From DATJLQ01 sp035509415 (lineage in GTDB: Bacteria; Pseudomonadota; Alphaproteobacteria; JACZXZ01): a stretch of 10,957 bases of DNA. Positions 1 through 7,225 of the stretch are shown one piece after another. Under the pieces are notes generated by a model. That model worked only from the letters and a program-made list of their open reading frames with translations. It searched no databases and was not told where the DNA came from. How positions within the stretch are numbered: position 1 is the first letter of the stretch; the number at the start of each line of letters is the position of its first letter. Position numbers and translations under genes: made by a program. Location: positions 1-10,957 of the forward strand of contig DATJLQ010000156.1 of the NCBI GenBank assembly GCA_035509415.1. The letters are read 5' to 3'.

Positions 1-374
1 GCCATGAGCCAGGCGCCGCGCAGATTGACGCCCATGACCTTGTCCCAATCCGCCTCGCTCACCTCGAGGGCGCGGCGCGTGACCGCGGTGCCCGCATTGT
101 TGACGAGGATCGCGATCGGCCCGAGCGCCTTGGCCGCCGCAGTCACCGCCGCGCGCACGCTCTCGGGCTTCGCCACGTCGAGAGCGATGGGCACGGCCTT
201 CCTGCCCGCGCGCTCGATCTCGCGCGCGAGCGTCTCGAGTTCGCCCACGCGCCGCGCCATGAGCGCCACCGAAGCGCCGTGCCGCGCGAGTGTCGCCGCG
301 AAATGCCGTCCGAGGCCCGAGGAGGCGCCGGTCACGATCGCGGCCTTGCCGGTGAGGTCGAAGCGCTCAGGCAC
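1..374 (-). CDS. Short-chain dehydrogenase/reductase (SDR), 3' end cut by window edge
   Basis: This is an NAD(P)-dependent oxidoreductase of the classical SDR family, predicted cytoplasmic. The visible N-terminal 124 codons show the Rossmann dinucleotide-binding motif TGASSGLG at residues 15-22. An ARR stretch follows at residues 40-42 after beta-2, where a basic residue often favours NADP(H); that preference is inference. The structural NNAG motif is at 92-95, and VNLRGAW (116-122) leads into helix alpha-E. The catalytic Ser/Tyr/Lys lie beyond the edge, so substrate class cannot be told. The start is a GTG at 374, because the nearby ATG (385-387) runs into a stop in another frame. A GGGGGAAG purine run lies just upstream. 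The gene begins 39 bases after the acyl-CoA synthetase stop on the same strand, which suggests one operon and a role on acyl-CoA or hydroxyacyl substrates. Confidence is high for the family and low for the substrate. Confidence 0.93.
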   Translation of the reverse strand, partial: MPERFDLTGKAAIVTGASSGLGRHFAATLARHGASVALMARRVGELETLAREIERAGRKAVPIALDVAKPESVRAAVTAAAKALGPIAILVNNAGTAVTRRALEVSEADWDKVMGVNLRGAWLM

Positions 375-413
375 GAACTTCCCCCATCTCGCGGGCGCGA
401 CGCAGGTGCCCGC

Positions 414-2108
414 TCACGCGTCCTTCGCCTTTTCGCGTAGGACGAATTTCTGGATCTTGCCGGTCGAGGTCTTGGGCAGCGGGCCGAACACCACGTGCTT
501 CGGCGCCTTGTAATGCGCCATGTGGGCGCGGCAATAATCGATGATCTCGCGCTCAACGGCCGCCGCCCCCGCCTTGAGCGTCACGAAGGCGCAAGGCACC
601 TCGCCCCATCGCTCGTCCGGACGCGCCACCACCGCCGCCTCCATCACGGAGGGATGTTTGTAGAGCACCTCCTCGACTTCGAGGGACGAAATGTTCTCGC
701 CGCCCGAGATGATGATGTCCTTGGAGCGGTCCTTGACCTCGACATAGCCATCCCCGTGGCGCACGGCGAGATCGCCGGTATGGAACCAGCCGGCGCGGAA
801 CGCGTCCTCGGTCGCAAGCCCGTTCTTGAGATAGCCTTTCATGATGGTGTTTCCGCGCAGCATGATCTCGCCGATGGTCGCCCCGTCGGACGGCACCGGC
901 GCCATGGTCTCCGGGTCGGCCACCATCATGTCGCCCATGGTGAGGTAGCCCACCCCCTGGCGCGCCATCATTGCCGCGCGCGCGTCGAGCGGCATGGGGG
1001 CCCAATCCTCCTGCCATTCGCACACGGTCGCGGGCCCGTAGCTCTCGGTGAGCCCGTAAAGATGGGTCACGCGGAAGCCCATGCGCTCCATGGCCGAGAT
1101 GATGGCGCTCGGCGGCGCCGCACCCCCGGTCGCGACCTCGATTTTGTGGTCGAAGCGGCGCTTAATCGCGTCCGGCGCATGCACCAGCATGTTGAGCACG
1201 ATGGGGGCGCCGCACATGTGAGTCACGCGATGCTCGGCGATCGCGGGGAAGATAAGCGCGGGGTCGACCCGGCGCAGGCACACATGAACCCCTGCGACCG
1301 CGGTCACGGCCCAAGTGTAGGTCCAGCCGCTGCAATGGAACATGGGGAGCGTCCAGAGATAGACCGTGCTCTTGTCGAGGCCGAACTCGATCGCGTTGCC
1401 GAGCGCATTCAGGAACGCGCCGCGATGATGATAGACGACGCCTTTCGGATTGCCCGTGGTGCCCGACGTATAGAGAAGGCAGATCGCCTGCCATTCGTCG
1501 GCCGGCCCGTGCCAGGAAAATTCCGCATCGCCCTCGGCGAGGAGCGCCTCGTAATCCTTCTCGCCGAGCAGCTTCCCGCCCTCATAGAGCGGATCGTCGA
1601 TGTCGATCACGATGGGCTTCGACTTCGCCGCCGCGAGGGCGGGCTCGACGGTGCCGGAGAATTCGCGGTCCGCGATCAGGAGCTTCGCGGCACCATGGTC
1701 GAGGATGAAGGCGACGGTCGGCGCGTCGAGCCGGTAGTTGAGGGCGTTGAGCACGCCGCCCGCCATGGCGACGCCGTAATGGGCCTCGAGCAGTGCCGGC
1801 ACATTGGGCGCCATCACCGCGACCGTGTCGCCGAGGCCGATGCCGCGTTTCGTCAGCGCCGAAGCGAGGCGCCGGCAACGCCCATAGAGCTCGCGATAGG
1901 TGAAGCGTTGCGCGCCATGAATGACCGCGATCCTGTCCGGATGGGTCGAGGCCGCGCGCTCGAGGAAGGTGAGCGGCGAAAGGGGCGCGAAATTGGCCGG
2001 GTTGCGCGCGAGATCGCGCTCATAGAGGCCCGCATCCCCGGGCGCTCGAGGCGCTTCGAGCGTTGCGCCCGCGCCGCGTTCGGCGCCGCTTTTCTGGCTT
2101 CCTCCCAT
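414..2108 (-). CDS. Acyl-CoA synthetase (AMP-forming), AAE/DmdB-like medium- or short-chain type
   Basis: This enzyme activates a carboxylic acid to its CoA thioester through an acyl-adenylate, using ATP and CoA. It has 564 residues from the ATG at 2108, a normal length for the family. Visible signatures are the N-terminal NPANFAPLSPLTFLERA stretch, typical of the plant AAE / Thermus FACS / DmdB-like group; the P-loop YTSGTTGNPKG at 213-223; HLYGLTESYGP; TGD at 444-446; the hinge DRSKDIIISGGENIS; and the C-terminal PKTSTGK with the catalytic lysine near 551. No key residue is missing. An in-frame GTG at 2147 would add 13 residues, but that stretch overlaps a 14-bp tandem repeat, so I prefer 2108; neither start has a strong ribosome site. 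It probably shares an operon with the downstream SDR gene. The substrate could be a fatty acid, a branched acid or methylmercaptopropionate, and sequence alone does not decide. Confidence 0.95.
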   Translation of the reverse strand: MGGSQKSGAERGAGATLEAPRAPGDAGLYERDLARNPANFAPLSPLTFLERAASTHPDRIAVIHGAQRFTYRELYGRCRRLASALTKRGIGLGDTVAVMAPNVPALLEAHYGVAMAGGVLNALNYRLDAPTVAFILDHGAAKLLIADREFSGTVEPALAAAKSKPIVIDIDDPLYEGGKLLGEKDYEALLAEGDAEFSWHGPADEWQAICLLYTSGTTGNPKGVVYHHRGAFLNALGNAIEFGLDKSTVYLWTLPMFHCSGWTYTWAVTAVAGVHVCLRRVDPALIFPAIAEHRVTHMCGAPIVLNMLVHAPDAIKRRFDHKIEVATGGAAPPSAIISAMERMGFRVTHLYGLTESYGPATVCEWQEDWAPMPLDARAAMMARQGVGYLTMGDMMVADPETMAPVPSDGATIGEIMLRGNTIMKGYLKNGLATEDAFRAGWFHTGDLAVRHGDGYVEVKDRSKDIIISGGENISSLEVEEVLYKHPSVMEAAVVARPDERWGEVPCAFVTLKAGAAAVEREIIDYCRAHMAHYKAPKHVVFGPLPKTSTGKIQKFVLREKAKDA

Positions 2109-2138
2109 GGGCCTATGGAACGGCGCCCGGAGGCCCCC

Positions 2139-2190
2139 GTCAAGCACCCGCCGTCAAGCGCCCGCCCTCAAGCGCCCGCCCTCCAGCGCC
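2139..2190. repeat. 14-bp tandem repeat, three copies plus a partial
   Basis: On the plus strand, units of the form GTCAAGCACCCGCC, GTCAAGCGCCCGCC and CTCAAGCGCCCGCC occupy 2139-2152, 2153-2166 and 2167-2180. A decayed fourth unit begins at 2181. Neighbouring units differ by one base. The array lies between the stop of the secreted-protein gene and the start of the acyl-CoA synthetase gene. Read on the minus strand, each unit carries GCTTGA(C/G), so the array holds repeated TTGAC-like strings. No suitable -10 box is clear, and any regulatory role is speculation. Confidence 0.8.
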
Positions 2191-2205
2191 GCGTCAAACG
2201 GCGAC

Positions 2206-2640
2206 TCAGCTCGCGGCCGGCCAGTAGAACGAGAGCTCCGACGGCAGGCCCGCGCGGATCACGACCGGCTTGGTCTGGCTGCTGCCCTGGTTCGACGCCG
2301 TGACCCGGTACTTTCCGGGTGCCAGCTGCGCCAAGAAGAACGGCCCGCCCGCGACCGTCTTCACGACCACGTCGCCCTTCGCGTTCTCGATCGAGACCTG
2401 GATGTCGGCGAGATACTGGCCCGAGCGCTCGACCGCGAACAGGAGATGGAGATCGTAATGCTTCTTCGCGGCCTGGATCGCCTCGATCCCGCCATCGCCG
2501 ATGCCGCCGCTCACATAGGTGACGCCGTTCTGTGTCTCGGGCTGGAGAGCGTCCTGAGCGTGGGCCGGGATCGCGAACGAGGCGAGGCCGACGCCGAGTG
2601 CGAGCGCCAAGGGGGTCAGAATGCGCTTGATCTTCTTCAT
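2206..2640 (-). CDS. Small secreted/periplasmic protein with carboxypeptidase-regulatory-like fold
   Basis: This is a predicted exported protein of 144 residues with unknown function. Residues 1-28 form a typical Sec signal peptide: a MKKIKR basic start, a hydrophobic core rich in Leu and Ala, and AHA before a likely cleavage site at 28/29. The mature part has no cysteine. It carries a VSGGIGDGGIEAI segment (43-55), an alternating strand YDLHLLFAVERSGQYLADIQVSI (62-84), and GPFFLAQLAPGKYRVTA (99-115). That last pattern is typical of small beta-sandwich, carboxypeptidase-regulatory-like domains. I recall similar uncharacterised periplasmic proteins across Pseudomonadota; that assignment is from memory, not a search. 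The start is secure because GGAGG (complement of 2648-2652) lies 7 bases before the ATG. The gene is divergent from the DsbA-like gene and lies 97 bases upstream of the acyl-CoA synthetase on the same strand. Confidence 0.85.
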   Translation of the reverse strand: MKKIKRILTPLALALGVGLASFAIPAHAQDALQPETQNGVTYVSGGIGDGGIEAIQAAKKHYDLHLLFAVERSGQYLADIQVSIENAKGDVVVKTVAGGPFFLAQLAPGKYRVTASNQGSSQTKPVVIRAGLPSELSFYWPAAS

Positions 2641-2647
2641 GATTGCG

Positions 2648-2652
2648 CCTCC
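2648..2652 (-). promoter_or_regulatory. Ribosome binding site of the secreted-protein gene
   Basis: GGAGG on the minus strand, 7 bases before the ATG at 2640, is one of the clearest Shine-Dalgarno sequences in the window. It fixes the start and so the signal peptide. Confidence 0.75.
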
Positions 2653-2669
2653 GAGAAGGATGAGCGCCT

Positions 2670-2700
2670 ACTATATGGCCCGCGGGCGCGCCGGCCGCAA
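2670..2700 (-). promoter_or_regulatory. Candidate promoter for the secreted-protein gene
   Basis: On the minus strand, TTGCGG (complement of 2695-2700) is followed after 19 bases by TATAGT (complement of 2670-2675). This lies about 30 bases before the start codon. The hexamers are good but the spacer is long. TATAGT is conspicuous in otherwise very GC-rich DNA. This is a pattern match only. Confidence 0.35.
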
Positions 2701-2763
2701 GCCGGTCCTAATTTTGTCCGCTCGCCCCTCGCCTTTCGCGCGGCCGCGGGCTAACTTACAGCC

Positions 2764-3555
2764 ATGATCATCGACATCGTGTCCGACACGGTCTGCCCCT
2801 GGTGCTTCATCGGCAAGCGACGCCTGGAGCGGGCCCTCACCCTGGCGCCCCAGCCGGATCTCGTCGTCACCTGGCACCCGTTCCAGCTCAATCCCGAGCT
2901 GCCGCCGGGCGGAATGGACCGGCGCGACTATCTGCGCGCGAAGTTCGGCGACGAGAAGGGCTCGGGCGCTTATGACCGGATTCTCGAAGCGGGGGCGGCC
3001 GAGGGCATCGACTTCAACTTCAAGTCCATCGCGCGCCAGCCCAACACGGTCGATTCGCACCGGCTCGTGCGCTACGCGGGCGAGGTCGGCCTCCAGCACC
3101 AGGCGGTCGAGGCGCTGTTCAACGCCTATTTCATCGACGGGCGCGACATCGGCGACGCGGCGACGCTGCTCGACATCGGCTCGGAAGCGGGCCTCGAGCG
3201 CGGGCCGCTCGCGGAGTATTTCGAGCGCGGCGCGGGGCGCGAGGAGGTCGAGCGCGAGGACGAGATGGCGCGCGGGATGGGCATCCAGGGCGTGCCCTGC
3301 TTCATCTTCGAGCGCAAGTTCGTGGTCTCGGGCGCCCAATCGCCCGAGCTTCTGGTCGAGGCGTTCGAGCTCATCAACCGGAAGATCGCCGAGGGCGAGC
3401 TCGAGAGCGCGGCCGAGCACGATCATGAGCACGGCCACGGTCACGACCATGGTCACGGGGGGCACGATCACGACCATGACCACGACCACGGTCATGAGGG
3501 GCATGACCATGACCACGGGCACGAGCACGATCACGGCCGGGATCGTGACGAGTAG
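2764..3555 (+). CDS. FrnE-like DsbA-family thiol oxidoreductase with histidine-rich C-terminal tail
   Basis: This is a thioredoxin-fold oxidoreductase of the FrnE / DsbA-like group (263 residues). The active-site motif CPWC is at residues 11-14, directly after the first beta strand. The GIQGVPCFIF stretch places the cis-proline at 178 followed by a third cysteine, Cys179, and ends in the family-typical VSGAQSPE. There is no signal peptide, so the protein is predicted cytoplasmic, unlike true DsbA. The FrnE core ends near residue 217. Residues 218-263 form an unusual tail of His, Asp, Glu and Gly with 19 histidines, resembling metal-binding tails of SlyD, HypB or zinc transporters. Known FrnE work in Deinococcus links the family to disulfide chemistry and cadmium tolerance; a metal role here is inference. 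No clear Shine-Dalgarno precedes the ATG. The gene is divergent from the secreted-protein gene, with a 123-base gap, and stands alone. Confidence 0.92.
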   Translation: MIIDIVSDTVCPWCFIGKRRLERALTLAPQPDLVVTWHPFQLNPELPPGGMDRRDYLRAKFGDEKGSGAYDRILEAGAAEGIDFNFKSIARQPNTVDSHRLVRYAGEVGLQHQAVEALFNAYFIDGRDIGDAATLLDIGSEAGLERGPLAEYFERGAGREEVEREDEMARGMGIQGVPCFIFERKFVVSGAQSPELLVEAFELINRKIAEGELESAAEHDHEHGHGHDHGHGGHDHDHDHDHGHEGHDHDHGHEHDHGRDRDE

Positions 3556-3604
3556 ACGCGCATCCTAAGCGACGCATTCAAGCCAGCCGAATTGTAAATT
3601 TGCT

Positions 3605-3633
3605 CAACGTCAATATTTCCGCGTCAGACGTTG
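3605..3633. repeat. Inverted repeat in the dsbA-like / mfd gap
   Basis: CAACGTC (3605-3611) and GACGTTG (3627-3633) are perfect 7-base arms around a 15-base spacer, about 50 bases after the DsbA-like stop. No T-run follows, so it is not a standard intrinsic terminator for that gene. A separate perfect 10-base palindrome, GTGCCGGCAC, lies at 3655-3664. The 179-base gap is clearly less GC-rich than its surroundings, and I see no gene in it. Confidence 0.45.
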
Positions 3634-3708
3634 CCGACTCACGCCATCGACCGCGTGCCGGCACCCGTCGAATCTTCGATGTCGATGACGTCTCGAAATA
3701 CCGAACGG

Positions 3709-3729
3709 AAAAAATCAGATATAGTCTGA
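3709..3729 (-). terminator. Probable weak intrinsic terminator of mfd
   Basis: Read on the minus strand, just past the mfd stop at 3735, a TCAGA / TCTGA stem of 5 pairs with a 5-base loop (complement of 3715-3729) is followed immediately by six T residues (complement of 3709-3714). Position and orientation fit termination of the sdhE-mfd transcript. The stem is short and not GC-rich, so efficiency may be low. Confidence 0.45.
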
Positions 3730-3734
3730 ACGAT

Positions 3735-6700
3735 CTACGCCGCCTGCCCCACCGCGGTCGCGGCGATACGCGCGATCTCCTTGAGGAGAGTCTCGACGCC
3801 CTTGAGCCGGTCGGGCTCGGCGTCCCACACGCGGCGCACGACGAGCTTCTGGTCGGGCCGGAAATTGACCGTGCCGCCGCTCTTGCCCGCGAAATCGACG
3901 AGTCCGGCCGGGTTCGCGAATTCATTGTGGCGGAACGCGATCACCGCACCCTTCGGCCCCGCATCCAGCTTCTCGACGCCGGCCGCGACGCAGAATCGCT
4001 TGATCGCGACGATCTTGAGCAAATTCTCGACCTCGCCCGGCAGCGGCCCGAAGCGGTCGACGAGCTCGGCGGCGAAACCGTCGATCTCCTGGGCGTCGAC
4101 CAGGGTCGCGAGCCGGCGGTAGAGGCCCAGGCGCACGCCCAAATCGGGCACGTAGCTTTCGGGAATGAGCACCGAGGTGCCGAGGCTGATCTGGGGCGTC
4201 CAGTCGCGCTCCTCGGCATTCGCGGCTCCGCCCTTCGAGGCGGCGACCGCCTCCTCGAGCATCTGCTGATAGAGCTCGATGCCCACCTCGCGCACATGGC
4301 CCGACTGCTCCTCGCCGAGCAGGTTGCCGGCGCCGCGAATGTCCATGTCGTGGCTCGCCAGCGTGAAGCCCGCACCCAGGGTGTCGAGGGTCTGCATGAC
4401 GTGGAGGCGCTTCTCGGCCGCCTCGCTCAACGCCTTCCCGGGCGGCAAGGTCAGATAGCAATAGGCGCGTTGCTTCGAGCGCCCGACGCGCCCGCGCAGC
4501 TGGTAAAGCTGCGAGAGGCCGAACATGTCGGCGCGGTGGATCACCATCGTGTTGACCGACGGGATGTCGAGGCCGGATTCGACGATGTTGGTCGAGAGGA
4601 GCACGTCGAACTTGCCGTCATAGAAGGCGCTCATCGTATCCTCGAGGGCGTGGGCGCCGAGACGTCCGTGAGCCAGCGCGATCTTCACTTCGGGCACCAG
4701 CGTTTTGAGCTCGGCCGCGACGGGAGCCAAATCCTCGATGCGCGGGCAGACGTAATAGCTCTGGCCGCCGCGGAAATGCTCGCGCAGCAGGGCCTCGCGC
4801 ACGATCACCGGATCGTAGGGCAGAACGAACGTGCGCACCGCGAGCCGGTCCACGGGCGGGGTCGCGATCACGCTCATGTCGCGCACGCCGCTCAAGGCCA
4901 GCTGGAGCGTGCGCGGGATGGGCGTCGCGGTAAGAGTCAGCACATGCACGTCGGCGCGGAGCTGCTTCAGGCGTTCCTTCTGCTTCACGCCGAAATGCTG
5001 CTCCTCGTCCACCACGAGGAGGCCGAGATGGCGGAACTTGATACCCGTGCCCAAGAGCGCGTGGGTCCCGACCACGATGTCGATCGCGCCCTCGGCGAGC
5101 CCCTGCTTGACGCGCGCCGTCTCCTTGGCCGAGGTGAGGCGCGAGAGCTGGCCGACGCGCACGGGCAAATTGGCGAAACGCTCGCCGAGCGTCTTCGCGT
5201 GCTGGCGCGCGAGCAACGTGGTCGGCACCACGATCGCGACCTGGAGCCCCGCCATGACCGCGAGGAAGGCCGCACGGAGCGCCACCTCGGTCTTGCCGAA
5301 GCCCACGTCGCCGCACACCAGCCGATCCATCGGCCGGCCCGAGGCGAGGTCGCGTACGGTCTCGTCGATGGCGCTGGTCTGATCCTCGGTCTCGGCATAG
5401 GGAAAACGCGCGCAGAACTCGTCATAGAGCCCGTCCTGCGCGCTAATGACCTCGCCCGGCTTCACGAGGCGCGCGGCGGCGACGCGGATGAGATCGTCGG
5501 CGATCTCGCGAATGCGCTTCTTGACGCGCGCCTTCCGCGCCTGCCAGCCCGCGCCGCCCAGCCGGTCGAGCGGCGCTTCCGCCTCGTCGGAGCCGAAGCG
5601 CGACAGCACCTCGATGTTCTCGACCGGGACATAGAGCTTGTCGCCGCCTTCGTAGACGACGCGCAGGCAATCGTGGGGTGCGCCCGCGACGTCGATGGTC
5701 TCGAGCCCCTGATAGCGGCCGATGCCATGCTCCACATGGACCACGAGATCGCCCGCCGAGAGGGTCGAGATCTCGGAGATGAAATTCTCCGCGCGGCTGC
5801 GCTTTCGCGCCGGGCGCACCAGGCGGTCGCCCAATATGTCCTGCTCCGAGACGACCGCGAGGCCGCCGCGCACGAAGCCATGCTCGAGGCCGAGCACGAT
5901 AAGCCCGACCGAGCCCGGCGGAAGCCGGTCGAGCTCGGCCCAGCTCGCGACCTCGACCGCGCGTCCAAGCCCATGCTCGCGCAGGAGTGTGGCGAGCCGG
6001 TCGCGCGAGCCCGCGCTATAGGCCGCGATCGCGACGCGCCGCCCGGCCTCTTCCTCCGCCGCGATATGGCGCCGCACTTCGTCGAACAGATTGGCGTCGG
6101 GATTGGCGCGCGCGTCCGCGAAATCGCGGCCGGTGCGGCCGCCGGCATCGATGCGGGCAATGCCCTCGCCCCCCTCGGGCAGCCTGAAGGGCGAAAAATG
6201 CGCGACCCAGCGCTCGGCCAATAGCGCCTCGAGCGCCGCGCGGTCGAGGAACAAGCGCTCGGGCGGCACCGGCTTGTAGATCGTCTCCTTGCTCGCATCG
6301 GCGAGGCTTTTGCGCGCGCCATAGAACTCGGCGATGGTCTCGAGGCGCCCCGATATCGCCTCGTCGCCCTGGTGGTCGAAGCTGACCGCGGCATTGGGCA
6401 GGTAATCGAGGAGCGTCGCGAGATGCGGGTAGAACAGCGGCAGCCAATGCTCCATGCCGATATGGACGCGGCCCGCGCTCACCGCCTCGTAAGGCGGGTC
6501 GTCGCGCGTGGCGCCGAACAGCTCGCGATAGCCCATGCGGAAGCGTTGGATCGAGCCCTCGTCGAGCAGCACCTCGCTCATCGCCGCGAGCTGGAGCCGG
6601 TCGAGGTTTCCGGTCGTGCGTTGGCTCAGGGGATCGAAGCCGCGCATGCGCTCGACCTCGTCGCCGAAGAGATCGAGCCGCACGGGCTCCGAGATGCCGG

Positions 6701-7223
6701 GCGGGTAGATGTCGACGATGCCGCCGCGTAGCGCGAATTCCCCCGGCTCGCGCACGGTCTCGGTGCGCCGGTAGCCGTTGGCGGCGACGAAGCGCTCGAA
6801 GGCCGCGCGGTCGAACGCCTGCCCGACCGCGAGCTCGAGCACCGCGTCGCGCAGGGTCTCCGGCGGCGGCACCTTTTGCAGAAAGGCGCTCACGGTCGTG
6901 ACCAGGATGCGGCTCTTGGCGGGCGTGGGATCGCGCGCGAGGCGGGTCAACGCGTCGATACGCCGGCTCACGATCTCGCCATTGGGCGAGACCCGGTCGT
7001 AGGGCAGGCAGTCCCAGGCCGGAAAGGTCAGGATCTCGAGCCCGGGCGCGAAGAAGGCCAACGTCTCGGCGAGCCTTCCCATACGCGCATCGTCGCGCGC
7101 CACATGGAGGATGGTGCGCGGCCCGTCCTCGGAAGCGAGCTCGGCGAGGAGCAGAGCGTCCACCCCTTCGGGTGCGCCGCCGATCGCCACCCGGCCCGGC
7201 GAGAATTCATGTTTATCGTGCAT
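3735..7223 (-). CDS. mfd: Transcription-repair coupling factor Mfd
   Basis: Mfd removes RNA polymerase stalled at DNA lesions and recruits UvrA for nucleotide excision repair. At 1162 residues the length is normal. The N-terminus (about 1-350) is the degenerate UvrB-like module, with FPAWDCLPYDRVSPN and no intact Walker A. The RNA-polymerase-interacting domain starts near 485 with VVHVEHGIGRYQGLE (from 494). The motor domains follow: Walker A GDVGFGKT at 638-645 (Lys644), DEEQH at 739-743, TATP at 765-768, and QLRGRVGR at 908-915, followed by the translocation motif region. The C-terminal TRCF domain (about 1009-1110) contains LGTSVLIPESYVPDLGVRLGLYRRL. No motif is broken. The start ATG at 7223 lies 2 bases after the sdhE stop, with no good Shine-Dalgarno of its own, which suggests translational coupling. 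A small hairpin with a T-run follows the stop. Confidence 0.98.
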   Translation of the reverse strand: MHDKHEFSPGRVAIGGAPEGVDALLLAELASEDGPRTILHVARDDARMGRLAETLAFFAPGLEILTFPAWDCLPYDRVSPNGEIVSRRIDALTRLARDPTPAKSRILVTTVSAFLQKVPPPETLRDAVLELAVGQAFDRAAFERFVAANGYRRTETVREPGEFALRGGIVDIYPPGISEPVRLDLFGDEVERMRGFDPLSQRTTGNLDRLQLAAMSEVLLDEGSIQRFRMGYRELFGATRDDPPYEAVSAGRVHIGMEHWLPLFYPHLATLLDYLPNAAVSFDHQGDEAISGRLETIAEFYGARKSLADASKETIYKPVPPERLFLDRAALEALLAERWVAHFSPFRLPEGGEGIARIDAGGRTGRDFADARANPDANLFDEVRRHIAAEEEAGRRVAIAAYSAGSRDRLATLLREHGLGRAVEVASWAELDRLPPGSVGLIVLGLEHGFVRGGLAVVSEQDILGDRLVRPARKRSRAENFISEISTLSAGDLVVHVEHGIGRYQGLETIDVAGAPHDCLRVVYEGGDKLYVPVENIEVLSRFGSDEAEAPLDRLGGAGWQARKARVKKRIREIADDLIRVAAARLVKPGEVISAQDGLYDEFCARFPYAETEDQTSAIDETVRDLASGRPMDRLVCGDVGFGKTEVALRAAFLAVMAGLQVAIVVPTTLLARQHAKTLGERFANLPVRVGQLSRLTSAKETARVKQGLAEGAIDIVVGTHALLGTGIKFRHLGLLVVDEEQHFGVKQKERLKQLRADVHVLTLTATPIPRTLQLALSGVRDMSVIATPPVDRLAVRTFVLPYDPVIVREALLREHFRGGQSYYVCPRIEDLAPVAAELKTLVPEVKIALAHGRLGAHALEDTMSAFYDGKFDVLLSTNIVESGLDIPSVNTMVIHRADMFGLSQLYQLRGRVGRSKQRAYCYLTLPPGKALSEAAEKRLHVMQTLDTLGAGFTLASHDMDIRGAGNLLGEEQSGHVREVGIELYQQMLEEAVAASKGGAANAEERDWTPQISLGTSVLIPESYVPDLGVRLGLYRRLATLVDAQEIDGFAAELVDRFGPLPGEVENLLKIVAIKRFCVAAGVEKLDAGPKGAVIAFRHNEFANPAGLVDFAGKSGGTVNFRPDQKLVVRRVWDAEPDRLKGVETLLKEIARIAATAVGQAA

Positions 7224-7225
7224 CG

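Noticed and set aside
495..2303. Long plus-strand open frame of about 600 codons opposite the acyl-CoA synthetase
   Set aside because: It is antisense to a gene with every family motif intact and is rich in Arg, His and Gly, as expected for a GC-rich shadow frame. No domain is recognisable.
2671..3534. Minus-strand frame that seems to begin with a Val/Met-rich membrane segment
   Set aside because: The hydrophobic stretch is simply the antisense reading of the CAC/CAT/GAC-rich histidine tail of the DsbA-like gene. It is a coding artefact.
3720..3725. TATAGT on the plus strand as a -10 box
   Set aside because: It lies inside the mfd terminator hairpin and points into the antisense strand of mfd, where no gene exists.
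3600..6224. Long plus-strand open frame of about 870 codons opposite mfd
   Set aside because: It is antisense to a full-length mfd and has the repetitive Arg/Ala/Glu/His composition of a GC-rich shadow. No ribosome site or familiar motif was seen.
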